A stretch of DNA of 64,000 nucleotides from Nostoc linckia NIES-25 (GTDB lineage Bacteria > Cyanobacteriota > Cyanobacteriia > Cyanobacteriales > Nostocaceae): the NCBI RefSeq assembly GCF_002368035.1, contig NZ_AP018223.1, positions 691,016-755,015 of the forward strand, given 5' to 3'. Made by a program: the position numbers and the translations under genes. A model generated the notes under the pieces. It did no database searches. It was not told the DNA's origin and saw only the letters and a program-made list of their open reading frames with translations. Shown here in pieces: positions 41,010-49,939 of this stretch (the first letter of the stretch is position 1; every line of letters begins with the position of its first letter).

Positions 41010-42062
41010 ATGACTACATCAATAATTAATACCCAGAAACTAAGTGACGAGTCTGCGAATTCTAGCTTCAGGCTCAAAGATATTGTCAAAACTCTGCCAC
41101 GAGAATGTTTTCAGCAAAGCCGTCGCAAGGCTTGGACACAAGTAATACTCAGTGTCTTGGCAGTTGCTTTGGGCTACTACAGTCTGGCGATCGCTCCTTG
41201 GTTTCTTTTGCCCCTAGCTTGGGTTTTTACAGGTACCGCTTTAACAGGTTTTTTTGTAATTGGTCATGATTGTGGTCACAGGTCATTTGCCAAACGTCGT
41301 TGGGTAAATGATGTGGTTGGCCACTTTTTTATGGCGCCGTTAATTTATCCGTTTCACAGTTGGCGGATTAAGCATAATTATCACCATACTCATACCAACA
41401 AGCTCGATGAGGACAATGCTTGGCATCCTATCAGACCAGAAGTGTTTGAAAAGTGGGATAAAACCCGACAGTCTGCTTTTGAATTATTCATTCGCAGACG
41501 CTTTTGGTGGGTAGGTTCCATTGGACATTGGGCAGTAGTGCATTTTGATTGGCGGAATTTCAAAACCAAAGACCAATCCAGCATCAAGCTTTCTGTAGCT
41601 GTGGTAGTATTATTTGCTGCGATCGCTTTCCCAGCCCTGATTGCCACTACAGGTATCTGGGGATTTGTCAAGTTTTGGTTAGTGCCCTGGTTGGTCTACC
41701 ACTTTTGGATGAGTACTTTTACTATCGTTCACCACACTGCTTCAGATGTTCCTTTTGTGGGAGCAAACAAGTGGAACGAAGCTCTAGCTCAACTATTTGG
41801 TACCATTCATTGCGATTATCCCCGCTGGGTAGAAATCCTCTGCCACGACATCAACGTTCATGTCCCTCATCATATTTCCACCGCCATTCCTTCTTATAAT
41901 TTGCGGCTAGCTTACAGCAGCATCAAAGAAAATTGGGGGTCTTATCTACATGATGAATGTCAGTTTTCTTGGTCTTTAATGAAGCAGATTACAGACCAAT
42001 GTCAACTGTACACAACTGATGTCGGCTATAAGACTTTCGACGAATATTACGCAGAACGATAA
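41010..42062 (+). CDS. desA: Acyl-lipid delta-12 desaturase DesA
   Basis: 350 aa from ATG 41010 (MTTSIINTQK). Converts oleate to linoleate on membrane lipids. His boxes: HDCGH, HNYHH, and HVPHH near the end (DINVHVPHHISTAIPSYNL). Membrane-spanning pairs lie around residues 45-85 and 195-240. The 11 extra codons upstream are open but lack family similarity. A stem ACGCTCT/AGAGCGT follows the stop. Confidence 0.93.
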   Translation: MTTSIINTQKLSDESANSSFRLKDIVKTLPRECFQQSRRKAWTQVILSVLAVALGYYSLAIAPWFLLPLAWVFTGTALTGFFVIGHDCGHRSFAKRRWVNDVVGHFFMAPLIYPFHSWRIKHNYHHTHTNKLDEDNAWHPIRPEVFEKWDKTRQSAFELFIRRRFWWVGSIGHWAVVHFDWRNFKTKDQSSIKLSVAVVVLFAAIAFPALIATTGIWGFVKFWLVPWLVYHFWMSTFTIVHHTASDVPFVGANKWNEALAQLFGTIHCDYPRWVEILCHDINVHVPHHISTAIPSYNLRLAYSSIKENWGSYLHDECQFSWSLMKQITDQCQLYTTDVGYKTFDEYYAER

Positions 42063-42083
42063 ACCGCTTTGCAAGCTTTATTC

Positions 42084-42108
42084 ACGCTCTTGAACTCCAC
42101 GAGAGCGT
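42084..42108 (+). terminator. Hairpin after desA
   Basis: ACGCTCT (42084-42090) and AGAGCGT (42102-42108) with an 11-nt loop, followed by TTATCTTT. Weak intrinsic terminator candidate. Confidence 0.45.
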
Positions 42109-42368
42109 TTATCTTTGCGTGGGTTTTAATACAATCTGGCAATTCTTGACTTATTAAATATTGTTAGGTAAATTGCCAGAACATTTACGCTTGGATGTTA
42201 CGAGAGTTAGTATTTTGGGCATAGTAGTGAAGTAAAAAATCAAAAGTAAAAAATAAGTCTTGACTTCATCTTTCTTTTGGTTTTTTCCTGTTTACTTTTG
42301 CTTTGTGGGGTAAGATTATCTTGCCTGAAATAAAGTTCCGATTTATCTTCAACAAAAGAATCCAGCCA

Positions 42369-43448
42369 GTGCAATCAAATATCATCACATTCAACGAGCC
42401 TCAGAATCATGAATTATCTGGGGAGACTACCAAACTGCCTTTTACTCTTCAGGATTTAAAAGCTGCGATCCCCGCTGAATGCTTTCAGCCCAATGCGACA
42501 AAATCACTGTTTTACTTTTTTCGCGACATTCTGATTATTAGTCTGCTTTATGCAGTTGCTTATTACCTGGATTCTTGGTTTTTCTTTCCGATTTTTTGGT
42601 TAATGCAAGGAACAATGTTTTGGGCTTTGTTTGTAGTCGGACATGACTGCGGACACCAATCTTTTTCTAAGCATAAATGGCTAAATGATTTGATTGGACA
42701 TCTTTCTCATACACCCATACTTGTTCCTTATCATGGTTGGCGAATCAGCCATAGAACTCACCACAAAAATACCGGCCATCTCGATAATGATGAAAGCTGG
42801 TATCCTCTAAACGAATCTGACTATAAGCGAATGCCGCTAGAACAAAAGATAGTCCGATATTATGCTTTTTTATTGGCTTATCCTCTGTACTTATTTAAGC
42901 GTTCTCCCAATAAAAAAGGCTCCCACTTTTTACCCAGCAGCCCGCTATTTAAACCCTCAGAAAAATGGGATGTCATCACTAGTACCGTTCTTTGCATTGG
43001 CATGGTAGGTTTGCTTGGCTACCTTACCTATCTATGGGGTTGGATGTGGTTGCTGAAGTATTACGCTGCACCTTACATTGTGTTCGTAATTTGGCTTGAT
43101 TTAGTAACATTTTTGCATCACACTGAACCAGATATCCCCTGGTATCGTGGAGAAGAGTGGACTTTTTTAAAAGGTGCAATTTCCAGTATCGATCGCGATT
43201 ATGGTTTGATTAATCATATCCATCATGATATTGGCACTCATGTTGCTCACCACATATTCCTTAACATCCCTCATTACAATTTGCTCAAGGCCACCGAGGC
43301 AATCAAACCAGTAATGGGTGACTATTTCCGGAAATCAGAGGAACCAATTTGGAAATCATTATGGAATTCCTGCGCGAACTGCCATTTTGTACCCGATACT
43401 GGAAGTAAGGTTTACTACAGATCGAACAACAAGCCAGCTAAACCCTAA
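42369..43448 (+). CDS. desB: Acyl-lipid omega-3 (delta-15) desaturase DesB
   Basis: About 359 aa from the GTG at 42369, which gives the usual DesB length; the frame is open back to a TTG at 42303. Adds the omega-3 double bond to linoleate or gamma-linolenate. His boxes: HDCGH, HRTHH, HDIGTHVAHH. The segment PDIPWYRGEEWTFLKGAISSI is typical of the DesB/FAD3/7 group and separates it from DesA. With desC and desA it gives a complete route to trienoic lipids needed at low temperature. About 300 bp separate it from desA, so separate promoters are likely. Confidence 0.9.
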   Translation: MQSNIITFNEPQNHELSGETTKLPFTLQDLKAAIPAECFQPNATKSLFYFFRDILIISLLYAVAYYLDSWFFFPIFWLMQGTMFWALFVVGHDCGHQSFSKHKWLNDLIGHLSHTPILVPYHGWRISHRTHHKNTGHLDNDESWYPLNESDYKRMPLEQKIVRYYAFLLAYPLYLFKRSPNKKGSHFLPSSPLFKPSEKWDVITSTVLCIGMVGLLGYLTYLWGWMWLLKYYAAPYIVFVIWLDLVTFLHHTEPDIPWYRGEEWTFLKGAISSIDRDYGLINHIHHDIGTHVAHHIFLNIPHYNLLKATEAIKPVMGDYFRKSEEPIWKSLWNSCANCHFVPDTGSKVYYRSNNKPAKP

Positions 43449-43455
43449 GCATGAA

Positions 43456-43484
43456 ATTTGCGACTTCTTAAAGAAGTCGCAAAT
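43456..43484 (+). terminator. Strong hairpin after desB
   Basis: ATTTGCGACTTCTT and AAGAAGTCGCAAAT are exact 14-bp inverted repeats with a single-base centre, 8 bases after the desB stop. Symmetrical, so it could end transcription from either side. Confidence 0.65.
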
Positions 43485-44050
43485 CTTGTATTATTCAGTT
43501 GTTAATGATTCATGACTACCAATCAAAGATACTTTGTCATTAAAATAAAACTTTATAAAAGGTGCATTTAAATATTAGCGAAATAGCTTAATATAACATC
43601 TATTTTGGAGGCGATCGCACATTATTATTGCTGCAAACTCTGTTAAAATTTGAGCGTCACAGCTACAACTAAATCCTAGAGAATAAAATTCAAAACTTTC
43701 CTGCCTGTAAGGTGATTAAAATACAGAGGTAAAATAAAAATAGTTCGATAACACCCGACTATACATGATTTAAGGTTATAGGCTTAGAGGAAGATATTTT
43801 CTTCCGACTGTTGCAGTTGTATTGGCTAAAGACTAGCATATCTATGTTCGGAGATGATATCTCGTTAAATCAACCTAAAACCAATGAAACACTTTTGCTA
43901 AAAGAATTTTAGGCTTTATTAACGATGAGTTAACTTTATTTGCATCTAGTGACTTCAGTCAATTTCCTGCTAGGGTTATAAATCAGCAGAGACTATACTA
44001 TAGACAATTTAGCTAATAACCCTTTTCAGATTTAAAATTCAGAGGTATCA
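43485..44050. other. Intergenic DNA, no gene seen
   Basis: About 570 bases of AT-rich sequence before the NYN gene. No gene, repeat or firm promoter was recognised. Confidence 0.35.
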
Positions 44051-44746
44051 ATGATTATAACTAATTTTAGCAAACAAAGAAATGAATTAAATGAATCTAA
44101 AGTACTCAAAGCTAAACCACACTGGCAAGGGCAAAACTTGAGCGATACTGCTGTCAAAGGTAAAGATACCAAGATGCGAGATACTGCACCTGATACTTCC
44201 ATTTTGAATACCTTGAATCGCGGTCGAGTTGCCATTTTTATTGATGGCTTAAGCCTATTTCATACAGCTTTACAACTCGGCATAGAAATTGACTACGTTA
44301 AATTGCTTTGTCATTTAACCAACGGTTCGAGACTGCTACGTGCTTTTTTCTATACTGGGGTTGATATTACCAATGAGAAGCAACAGGGTTTTTTACTATG
44401 GATGCGTCGTAATGGCTATCGTGTAGTAGCAAAAGACCTCGTTGCGTCGGCAGATAATTTTAAAAAATCAAATCTGAATGTAGAAATTGCTGTAGATATG
44501 ATCACCTTAGCTCCTTACTATGATACAGCGGTATTAGTCAGCGGCGATGGAGATCTAGCTTATGCTGTGAATGCTGTTAGCAGAATGGGGGTTAGAGTGG
44601 AAGTTGTTAGTCTGCAAACAACTACTAGCGAAAGCTTAATTGATGTTGCTGACTGTTTTATTGACATAGATAGCATTAAAGCATACATTCAAAAAGACTC
44701 TAATCTTGGCTATACTTACCGAACCACAACAAATTCAAACCTGTAA
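44051..44746 (+). CDS. NYN-domain (LabA/DUF88) protein
   Basis: 231 aa. An N-terminal basic tail of about 55 residues precedes a PIN-like NYN domain: RVAIFIDGLSLFHTA with the first catalytic-type Asp, DMITLAPYYDTAVLVSGDGD with the second acidic cluster, and GVRVEVVSL near the end. The family includes predicted RNases and the cyanobacterial circadian output factor LabA. This protein has the LabA-like length and order, but a clock role is not shown by sequence. Stands alone. Confidence 0.85.
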   Translation: MIITNFSKQRNELNESKVLKAKPHWQGQNLSDTAVKGKDTKMRDTAPDTSILNTLNRGRVAIFIDGLSLFHTALQLGIEIDYVKLLCHLTNGSRLLRAFFYTGVDITNEKQQGFLLWMRRNGYRVVAKDLVASADNFKKSNLNVEIAVDMITLAPYYDTAVLVSGDGDLAYAVNAVSRMGVRVEVVSLQTTTSESLIDVADCFIDIDSIKAYIQKDSNLGYTYRTTTNSNL

Positions 44747-44835
44747 GTGAGAGGGAGTGGGGAGATAGGGAGATGGGGAGATGGGGAGAAAATTTCATCC
44801 TACCACCCCATCTCCCCACCACCTCAATACCCATG
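44747..44835. repeat. STRR block GGGGAGAT after NYN gene
   Basis: GGGGAGATAGGGAGATGGGG units and their complement CCCCATCTCCCCACC fold as an inverted repeat between the NYN gene and the response regulator. Confidence 0.7.
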
Positions 44836-44882
44836 CCCATGCGTCTTTTTAAATCTGCGTATTTTACTCGGCGCTAATTTGG

Positions 44883-45593
44883 ATGGATATTTTAATAGTT
44901 GAAGATGAACCAGAAATTGCTCATTTAATCCAACTCTCTTTAGAAAAAGAAGGATTTTTTTGCCGTATTAGTCGTGATGGCATAAATGCTTTACGGATGT
45001 TTCAGGAGCAACCACCCGATTTAATCATTTTAGATTTGATGATTCCTGGTTTGGATGGATTGGAAGTTTGTGCCAGAATTCGGCAAAAACCAGGCGCAAA
45101 AGATCCTTATATTTTGATGCTCACCGCGAAAGGCGAGGAAATCGATCGCGTCATTGGCTTGTCTACTGGTGCTGATGATTACATGGTGAAGCCCTTTAGC
45201 CCCAGAGAGTTAGTCGCCAGAGTACGAGCGCTATTGCGGCGTAGTCTCCGGCAAGGGGGACAACATCAAGTCAATCGTACCCAACACTTTATAGTAGATG
45301 TAGATCAGCGCACTGCCAGCCGGCAGATGAATTCCCAGCAACCTGAAATTCTCGACTTAACTACCCTAGAATTTAATTTGCTAACTACCTTTGTCAGCAA
45401 TCCGGGTCGAGTTTGGAATCGCACGCAACTAATTGATAAACTTTGGGGAGATAACTTTTTTGGTGATGAACGCGTGGTAGATACCCATGTAGCTCGATTG
45501 CGAAAAAAGGTTGAGCCTGACCCAGCAAATCCTACTTTTATTAAAACTGTTGTTGGGGTTGGCTATAAATTTGAAGACTCGCCGATGGCGTAA
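44883..45593 (+). CDS. OmpR-family response regulator
   Basis: 236 aa. Receiver domain with acidic pocket E7-D8, phosphoacceptor D51 (LIILDLMIPGLDG) and KPF near 100. The winged-helix DNA-binding domain (about 135-232) ends DTHVARLRKKVEPDP and TVVGVGYKF. The kinase gene follows 5 bp later, so they form a two-component pair in one transcript. Targets unknown. The length and pair arrangement resemble cyanobacterial metal- or stress-sensing pairs such as ManSR, but I cannot assign it. Confidence 0.92.
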   Translation: MDILIVEDEPEIAHLIQLSLEKEGFFCRISRDGINALRMFQEQPPDLIILDLMIPGLDGLEVCARIRQKPGAKDPYILMLTAKGEEIDRVIGLSTGADDYMVKPFSPRELVARVRALLRRSLRQGGQHQVNRTQHFIVDVDQRTASRQMNSQQPEILDLTTLEFNLLTTFVSNPGRVWNRTQLIDKLWGDNFFGDERVVDTHVARLRKKVEPDPANPTFIKTVVGVGYKFEDSPMA

Positions 45594-45598
45594 ATCTT

Positions 45599-46687
45599 AT
45601 GAAGATGGGGCTGAGGGGACGACTATTTTTTTCTCACTTGGTAGTCATGATAGTGGGGGTAGCTAGTCTAGTCACTATCAGCAAAGTTTCTTCTCCCCGA
45701 TTCTTTGTCTTGCATTTGGAACGACTAGAAAATCGGGGGTTTGATTTAATCGATATTCGTACTGAATTGGTGACAGGATTTGAAATTGCTTGGCAGCGAA
45801 GTACTATTTGGTCAGTTTTAGTTGGTAGCAGCGCCGCTGGAGGATTGAGTTACTGGGTGTCCAGAAGGATTATGCTGCGGTTGACTGAGATGGAACAAAT
45901 CACCCAAAAATTTGCTGCTGGTCAGATGGATGCACGATTACCAGCGTATGACATTCCAGAACTCAATAGATTAGGTGCTAGTTTCAACCGGATGGCAGCG
46001 AGTTTAGAAGGGGTGGAAGTGCGGCGACGAGAAGTGATTGGCGATATGACCCATGAACTACGGACACCGTTAACAGTTGTGCGCGGTTATTTAGAAGAAC
46101 TGGCTGACGGAGAAATTGAAGCGTCTCCAGAAATTTATCGACGTTTAGCTAAAGAAACTAGGCGCTTAGAGCGATTGGTCAATGATTTACAAGAATTGTC
46201 GAAGGCAGAAGCTGGTTATTTGCCAATTAAGATACAACGGTTAAATCTGCGCCCGTTGTTAGAGTCATTAGTAGAGAAATTTACCGACCAGTTGTTGGAA
46301 GATGGGCCGGGTCTGCACTTGGAATGTCCGCCTGTGCTGCCTCCTGTATTGGCAGATATCGATCGCACAGAACAAGTGTTAGTTAATCTCCTTGGTAATG
46401 CAGTGCGTTACACCAAGGAAGGTTCGATTACTATTCGTACTGAGATTGAAGCATCTAAACTCTGGATTGCAGTAATAGATACAGGTATTGGTATTGCCGC
46501 AGAAAATTTGCCCCACGTATTTGAACGCTTCTGGCGAGCTGACCAATCACGCGATCGCCATTCCGGAGGTACTGGTATTGGCTTAACGATTTCCCACCGT
46601 TTGATTGAACTACAAGGCGGTGAGATTCAGGTAGAAAGCAAATTGGGAGTTGGCAGTACGTTTCGTTTTTTTCTACCTTTGGCTTAA
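45599..46687 (+). CDS. Membrane sensor histidine kinase, partner of the regulator at 44883
   Basis: 362 aa. TM1 (LFFSHLVVMIVGVASLVTI, about 8-27) and TM2 (IWSVLVGSSAAGGLSYWV, about 68-86) enclose a short periplasmic loop of about 40 residues. HAMP domain follows (about 87-140), then HisKA with MTHELRTPLTVVRGYL, then HATPase with NLLGNAVRYT, DTGIGIA and GTGIGLTI. The small periplasmic part suggests sensing within or near the membrane. The first or third codon (both ATG) may start it. Confidence 0.92.
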   Translation: MKMGLRGRLFFSHLVVMIVGVASLVTISKVSSPRFFVLHLERLENRGFDLIDIRTELVTGFEIAWQRSTIWSVLVGSSAAGGLSYWVSRRIMLRLTEMEQITQKFAAGQMDARLPAYDIPELNRLGASFNRMAASLEGVEVRRREVIGDMTHELRTPLTVVRGYLEELADGEIEASPEIYRRLAKETRRLERLVNDLQELSKAEAGYLPIKIQRLNLRPLLESLVEKFTDQLLEDGPGLHLECPPVLPPVLADIDRTEQVLVNLLGNAVRYTKEGSITIRTEIEASKLWIAVIDTGIGIAAENLPHVFERFWRADQSRDRHSGGTGIGLTISHRLIELQGGEIQVESKLGVGSTFRFFLPLA

Positions 46688-46892
46688 GCCAAGCAATTTT
46701 GGATTTTAGATTTTGGGTTGGCGCCTCAAATTCCCAATCCAAACATTTGCAATACAACAAATTGACATCAGGTAGTCACGTCGGTGTCATACCAAGTTGC
46801 TAGTTTGAAAGTATCCAAATTCTTGGTTTTTGAAGTGGGTCAAGATTTGGAATTTGTTTTTAATATAACGTTAATTTGGCATTGTGGATCGT

Positions 46893-46994
46893 ATGCCTAA
46901 TATTGTTCTGGCGGCTTTTTTGGTTAGTTTACTCACTGTATCTGGTTACGCTGCGATCGCCTACCTGTTCCCTCAAAATCGTTCTCAGGATTGA
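46893..46994 (+). CDS. 33-aa single-span membrane peptide
   Basis: Encodes 33 residues: MPNIVLAAFLVSLLTVSGY, then AAIAYLFPQ and a polar tail. One transmembrane helix and a short soluble end are the design of photosystem, cytochrome b6f or NDH-1 small subunits, but it does not match any of those I can recall. Its only support is composition and isolation in non-coding DNA. Confidence 0.45.
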   Translation: MPNIVLAAFLVSLLTVSGYAAIAYLFPQNRSQD

Positions 46995-47283
46995 GCAGGT
47001 ATCAAAATATTGGTATTTTTGCTCTCTTCTTGTTTTTGATTTTTATAGAACTGCTCGCGATCGATATGTCGTCATGGGAAAAGGCATGAGCGATCGCTAA
47101 ATTTTCTTTTAAAGACTTACGGTTAATTAAGCGTATTAGTTTTAACAATTTACATTTTGTTAAAACTCTTATTACTACACAATCTAGAATAGATAAAAGT
47201 CTGACTGACTCTTGAGAAAAGTATGTTATAACATTGTACGGACGATGTTTGGTGAATCTCATATAACTCAAGGAGTACACAGA

Positions 47284-47565
47284 GTGAATCAGATAGAATT
47301 AAGTTTAACTATTGCTTACCTGTTAATGACATGCTATTTTTTGACAAATTGGTTAGTATTTTCCCTACGTCATCCAAGTTCTGCTCCAGAAGATAAATTT
47401 TTGTCCTTTGTGATGTTTTTGACAACAACTATCTTTTGGCCTTTGATGATTTTCATGTCTTGCTTAGAAATGTTTAATAAAAAGAAAATAGATATTAATA
47501 AAATAATTCCTGTAATTTTAACAATATTTGTGTTTAGTATTTCTTATTATCTAAGCGATCTTTAG
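47284..47565 (+). CDS. Small membrane protein, unknown function
   Basis: 93 aa from the GTG at 47284, chosen because AAGGAG lies 12 bases upstream; ATG 47245 would add 13 residues. Three hydrophobic segments (LTIAYLLMTCYFLTNWLVF, FVMFLTTTIFWPLMIFM, IIPVILTIFVFSISYYL) with short charged loops. No family recognised. Confidence 0.55.
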   Translation: MNQIELSLTIAYLLMTCYFLTNWLVFSLRHPSSAPEDKFLSFVMFLTTTIFWPLMIFMSCLEMFNKKKIDINKIIPVILTIFVFSISYYLSDL

Positions 47566-47847
47566 TATTAGTAACAGAGATTTCGCCCTGATTAACTACG
47601 ATTAAACTAAAGCGTTTTTTAGAGAATTTAATAGTAAAAATTTTATCGGTTTAAACTTACTTGCCCTACCTTTTTAAATCAAAAAATTGAGTATTAAATT
47701 TAAATTTTTTCAATTCATTATAACAAAGCTTTTCTCAAATTAAATTAGTGCGATCGCTTAGGCATTTTCTGGATTTGATAAACTTGGATAAAAAATAAAA
47801 TGTAATTTAGTTCGCTGAGATATCTTTATTTAGAAGACGCATTTCGA

Positions 47848-47950
47848 CTTCTCCCAAAGGGAGACGCTACGCCAAGCAAGATCCCGTTCGCCCTTGGCGT
47901 TCCCGTACCCTGCGGGATCTTGCTAGCAAGAGCGTCTCCGTTAGGAGAAG
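47848..47950. repeat. Long foldback repeat
   Basis: CTTCTCCCAAAGGGAGACGC at the left is mirrored by GCGTCTCCGTTAGGAGAAG at the right; inner arms GCAAGATCCC and GGGATCTTGC extend the stem. 103 bp, non-coding. A related motif (CTTCTCTACGAGACGC) is at about 36292. Confidence 0.65.
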
Positions 47951-48142
47951 GGTAGGGTACGCTCAATGCTCGGTAAGCTTATTCAAAGAGGGTTGAGTTT
48001 CGACTACGCTCAACTTCCGCGCAGTCGAAACCCGGCGAGATCGAGTTAGGTTTTATTTAGTCCTTCTACTTACCCCCTTTTTAAGGGGGTCGCCGCAGGC
48101 GGGGGGATCTTATCTGAACTGTATTGCTCTATATTTTTGCTA
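47951..48142. other. Repeat-rich intergenic DNA
   Basis: Contains TTGAGTTTCGACTACGCTCA-type and CCCCCTTTTTAAGGGGGTC-type short dispersed palindromes, otherwise no coding signal. Confidence 0.45.
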
Positions 48143-48174
48143 AAAAGGCAAAAGTGTTTTACTTTTGCCTTTTT
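48143..48174 (-). terminator. Bidirectional terminator downstream of the lipoprotein gene
   Basis: AAAAGGCAAAAGT and ACTTTTGCCTTTTT form a stem with A-run on one side and T-run on the other. It lies 54 bases after the 3' end of the minus-strand gene at 48228. Confidence 0.65.
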
Positions 48175-48227
48175 ATTATCTAGTATTTAATTCAGCTCAA
48201 GCTCAGCACTCAAAACTGCTAAGAATC

Positions 48228-49103
48228 TTAACGCCGTCTGCTGCCAAAACCAGTCGAGCGCCGGGGTGCTGAACTACGCCCACTACCAAAACTACCACTA
48301 CTAGGAGCAGTTCTAGTCCTAGTAGAGCTACCAGAGCGTCTTAATACGCCGCCGCCATAACCGGAACCAGTTGAGCGACTACCAGTATTTGGACGCGGTG
48401 TAGTCCGTACACTTGAACTACCAGGATATGACCTTCTAACCGTCCCTGTAGTGCGGAAAGCAGTGCGATTTCTCTCCACTACGGGTGGTTCGTTATAGCG
48501 AGTTCGATAGCTTTGAACTGCTTGGTTATAGTTGCTACCATATCCACCGAAGCCAGCCAGTCCTCCTGGTTGATAAACAGGGGGCACATAGTACTGGGGT
48601 CTAAACAATAGACTACCAATGGCTTGACCCGCTAAGTTACCAGCCACAGACGCAGCAAAGGGTGTCCAAAAGCTATTTTCTTGGCGGACTACGACTGTTT
48701 CTTGTCTTCCAGTTTGCGGATTAGTTGTGTTCTCAGTAACGTTGTGGACGTAGGCAATTTTAAAATCTTCTGTCAGATATAAAACTGGCTGTCCATTTTG
48801 TACCTTTAGATAGCTTTTTTTACCCTGCTTAATTTCGTCATCAGTTAGACGTGCCATTTGTAAATTCTCAGTTACAAAGGTTGGGGGTGTGTTGTTGAGT
48901 AAAAACAGGCTGTACTCCCCAGTTGCATCGTCATAAGTAGCTTGTTGTATTTGGTACTCACCGTCGCTTAATTTGGTGTTAGTTGAATTTTGGCTAACGT
49001 TCTTAGCCGGAGGGTTAGCTTGCTCTCCACCCCCACAAGCAACAGTTGTTAGACACAAACTCAGTGCTAAAAAAAAGGCTGTAAATTTACGTACTATCGT
49101 CAT
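48228..49103 (-). CDS. Putative lipoprotein with Ser/Gly/Arg-rich tail
   Basis: 291 aa. N-terminal signal FTAFFLALSLCLTTVACGGG has a Cys at a lipobox-like position (TVAC), so lipidation is likely though the box is not canonical. A globular part follows (about 45-150). A short hydrophobic stretch (PFAASVAGNLAGQAIGSLLF) leads into a Tyr/Pro and then Ser/Arg/Gly-rich disordered tail (RSTGSGYGGGVLRRSGSSTR). No family recognised with certainty; similar tails occur in other cyanobacterial envelope proteins. Confidence 0.65.
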   Translation of the reverse strand: MTIVRKFTAFFLALSLCLTTVACGGGEQANPPAKNVSQNSTNTKLSDGEYQIQQATYDDATGEYSLFLLNNTPPTFVTENLQMARLTDDEIKQGKKSYLKVQNGQPVLYLTEDFKIAYVHNVTENTTNPQTGRQETVVVRQENSFWTPFAASVAGNLAGQAIGSLLFRPQYYVPPVYQPGGLAGFGGYGSNYNQAVQSYRTRYNEPPVVERNRTAFRTTGTVRRSYPGSSSVRTTPRPNTGSRSTGSGYGGGVLRRSGSSTRTRTAPSSGSFGSGRSSAPRRSTGFGSRRR

Positions 49104-49179
49104 GATCGTTGCATGATTATCCTATCTCTGAGCTTAACAATTTCTCGGTGCGAGGAGTAAGTAGAGACTACCCAACCAA

Positions 49180-49773
49180 TTACAAAGGAATTAATTCTGG
49201 ATAATGTTGCAACATCTGGTCGCTAGTGAGTTCATCGCCTAACTGCGCTGGTGCAAAATTCACGTAAATTTCCAGCAATTTACGCTGGTAATGCAAATTG
49301 ATTAAGGCTTTCAAACCTTCCTTTAGCGCCTGAACGTTAGAAAGGTCAGTTTCTAAGTCTGGTACTTCTCCTTCATAAGCGACTGTAATCATCACAATAA
49401 CGTTGCGAGTTACAGGTACAGATAAAGGTTCATCAAACCCAGAGGCAGAACTTTGATCTGGTTGGCTGAGAAATCTTTGGGCAGAATCAGTAAATAATTC
49501 GTCTACGTACCCTGCTGCTTCACCTTCGTCCCAAAATATGTCACCTTGATTGGAAGCTGAAAGCCAATACTCATCATATCGCAGTAGAGTCTCGCAGATT
49601 TCTACCAATCCTTCTCCTAAAACTTCTAACTCGCCATCAGCATCGATCGCATCGCGGGCACTACTATTTAATACTCCCAACACTGGCGCTACTTCACCTC
49701 CTCCTAAGTGCAAAAATAGGCGAAAGACTACATAGCGAGTTCGACCAATCATTCTATTAAATGAGTCGCGCAT
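49180..49773 (-). CDS. Conserved cyanobacterial protein (DUF1517-like?)
   Basis: 197 aa, soluble, acidic. Recognisable segments are DADGELEVLGEGLVEICETL, LLRYDEYWLSASNQGD and VPVTRNVIVMITVAYEG. The last strand and the general order recall DUF1517 proteins of cyanobacteria and plastids, but I am unsure. It sits 76 bp upstream of the lipoprotein gene on the same strand, and DUF1517-type proteins often accompany such genes, so co-function is possible. Confidence 0.6.
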   Translation of the reverse strand: MRDSFNRMIGRTRYVVFRLFLHLGGGEVAPVLGVLNSSARDAIDADGELEVLGEGLVEICETLLRYDEYWLSASNQGDIFWDEGEAAGYVDELFTDSAQRFLSQPDQSSASGFDEPLSVPVTRNVIVMITVAYEGEVPDLETDLSNVQALKEGLKALINLHYQRKLLEIYVNFAPAQLGDELTSDQMLQHYPELIPL

Positions 49774-49794
49774 TTTTCCCTCCAGAATTTTATC

Positions 49795-49914
49795 ATCAGT
49801 TATTGGTCATTGGTCATTGGGCAAATAGGGCATGGGGAAAGGGAAAGGGGTAAAGGTAAAAGGGGAAAAATTAAATTTATTCCTTTTCCCTTTAACCTTT
49901 AACCTTTTCCCCTG
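49795..49914. repeat. Purine/pyrimidine foldback repeat, copy 2
   Basis: After a TTGGTCATTGGTCATTGG heptamer-like run, GGGGAAAGGGAAAGGGG units, the core ATTAAATTTATT, then CCTTTTCCCTTTAACC units. Same element as at 26839-26936. Confidence 0.7.
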
Positions 49915-49939
49915 CCTCTCCTGCTCCCTTGCCCTATGT

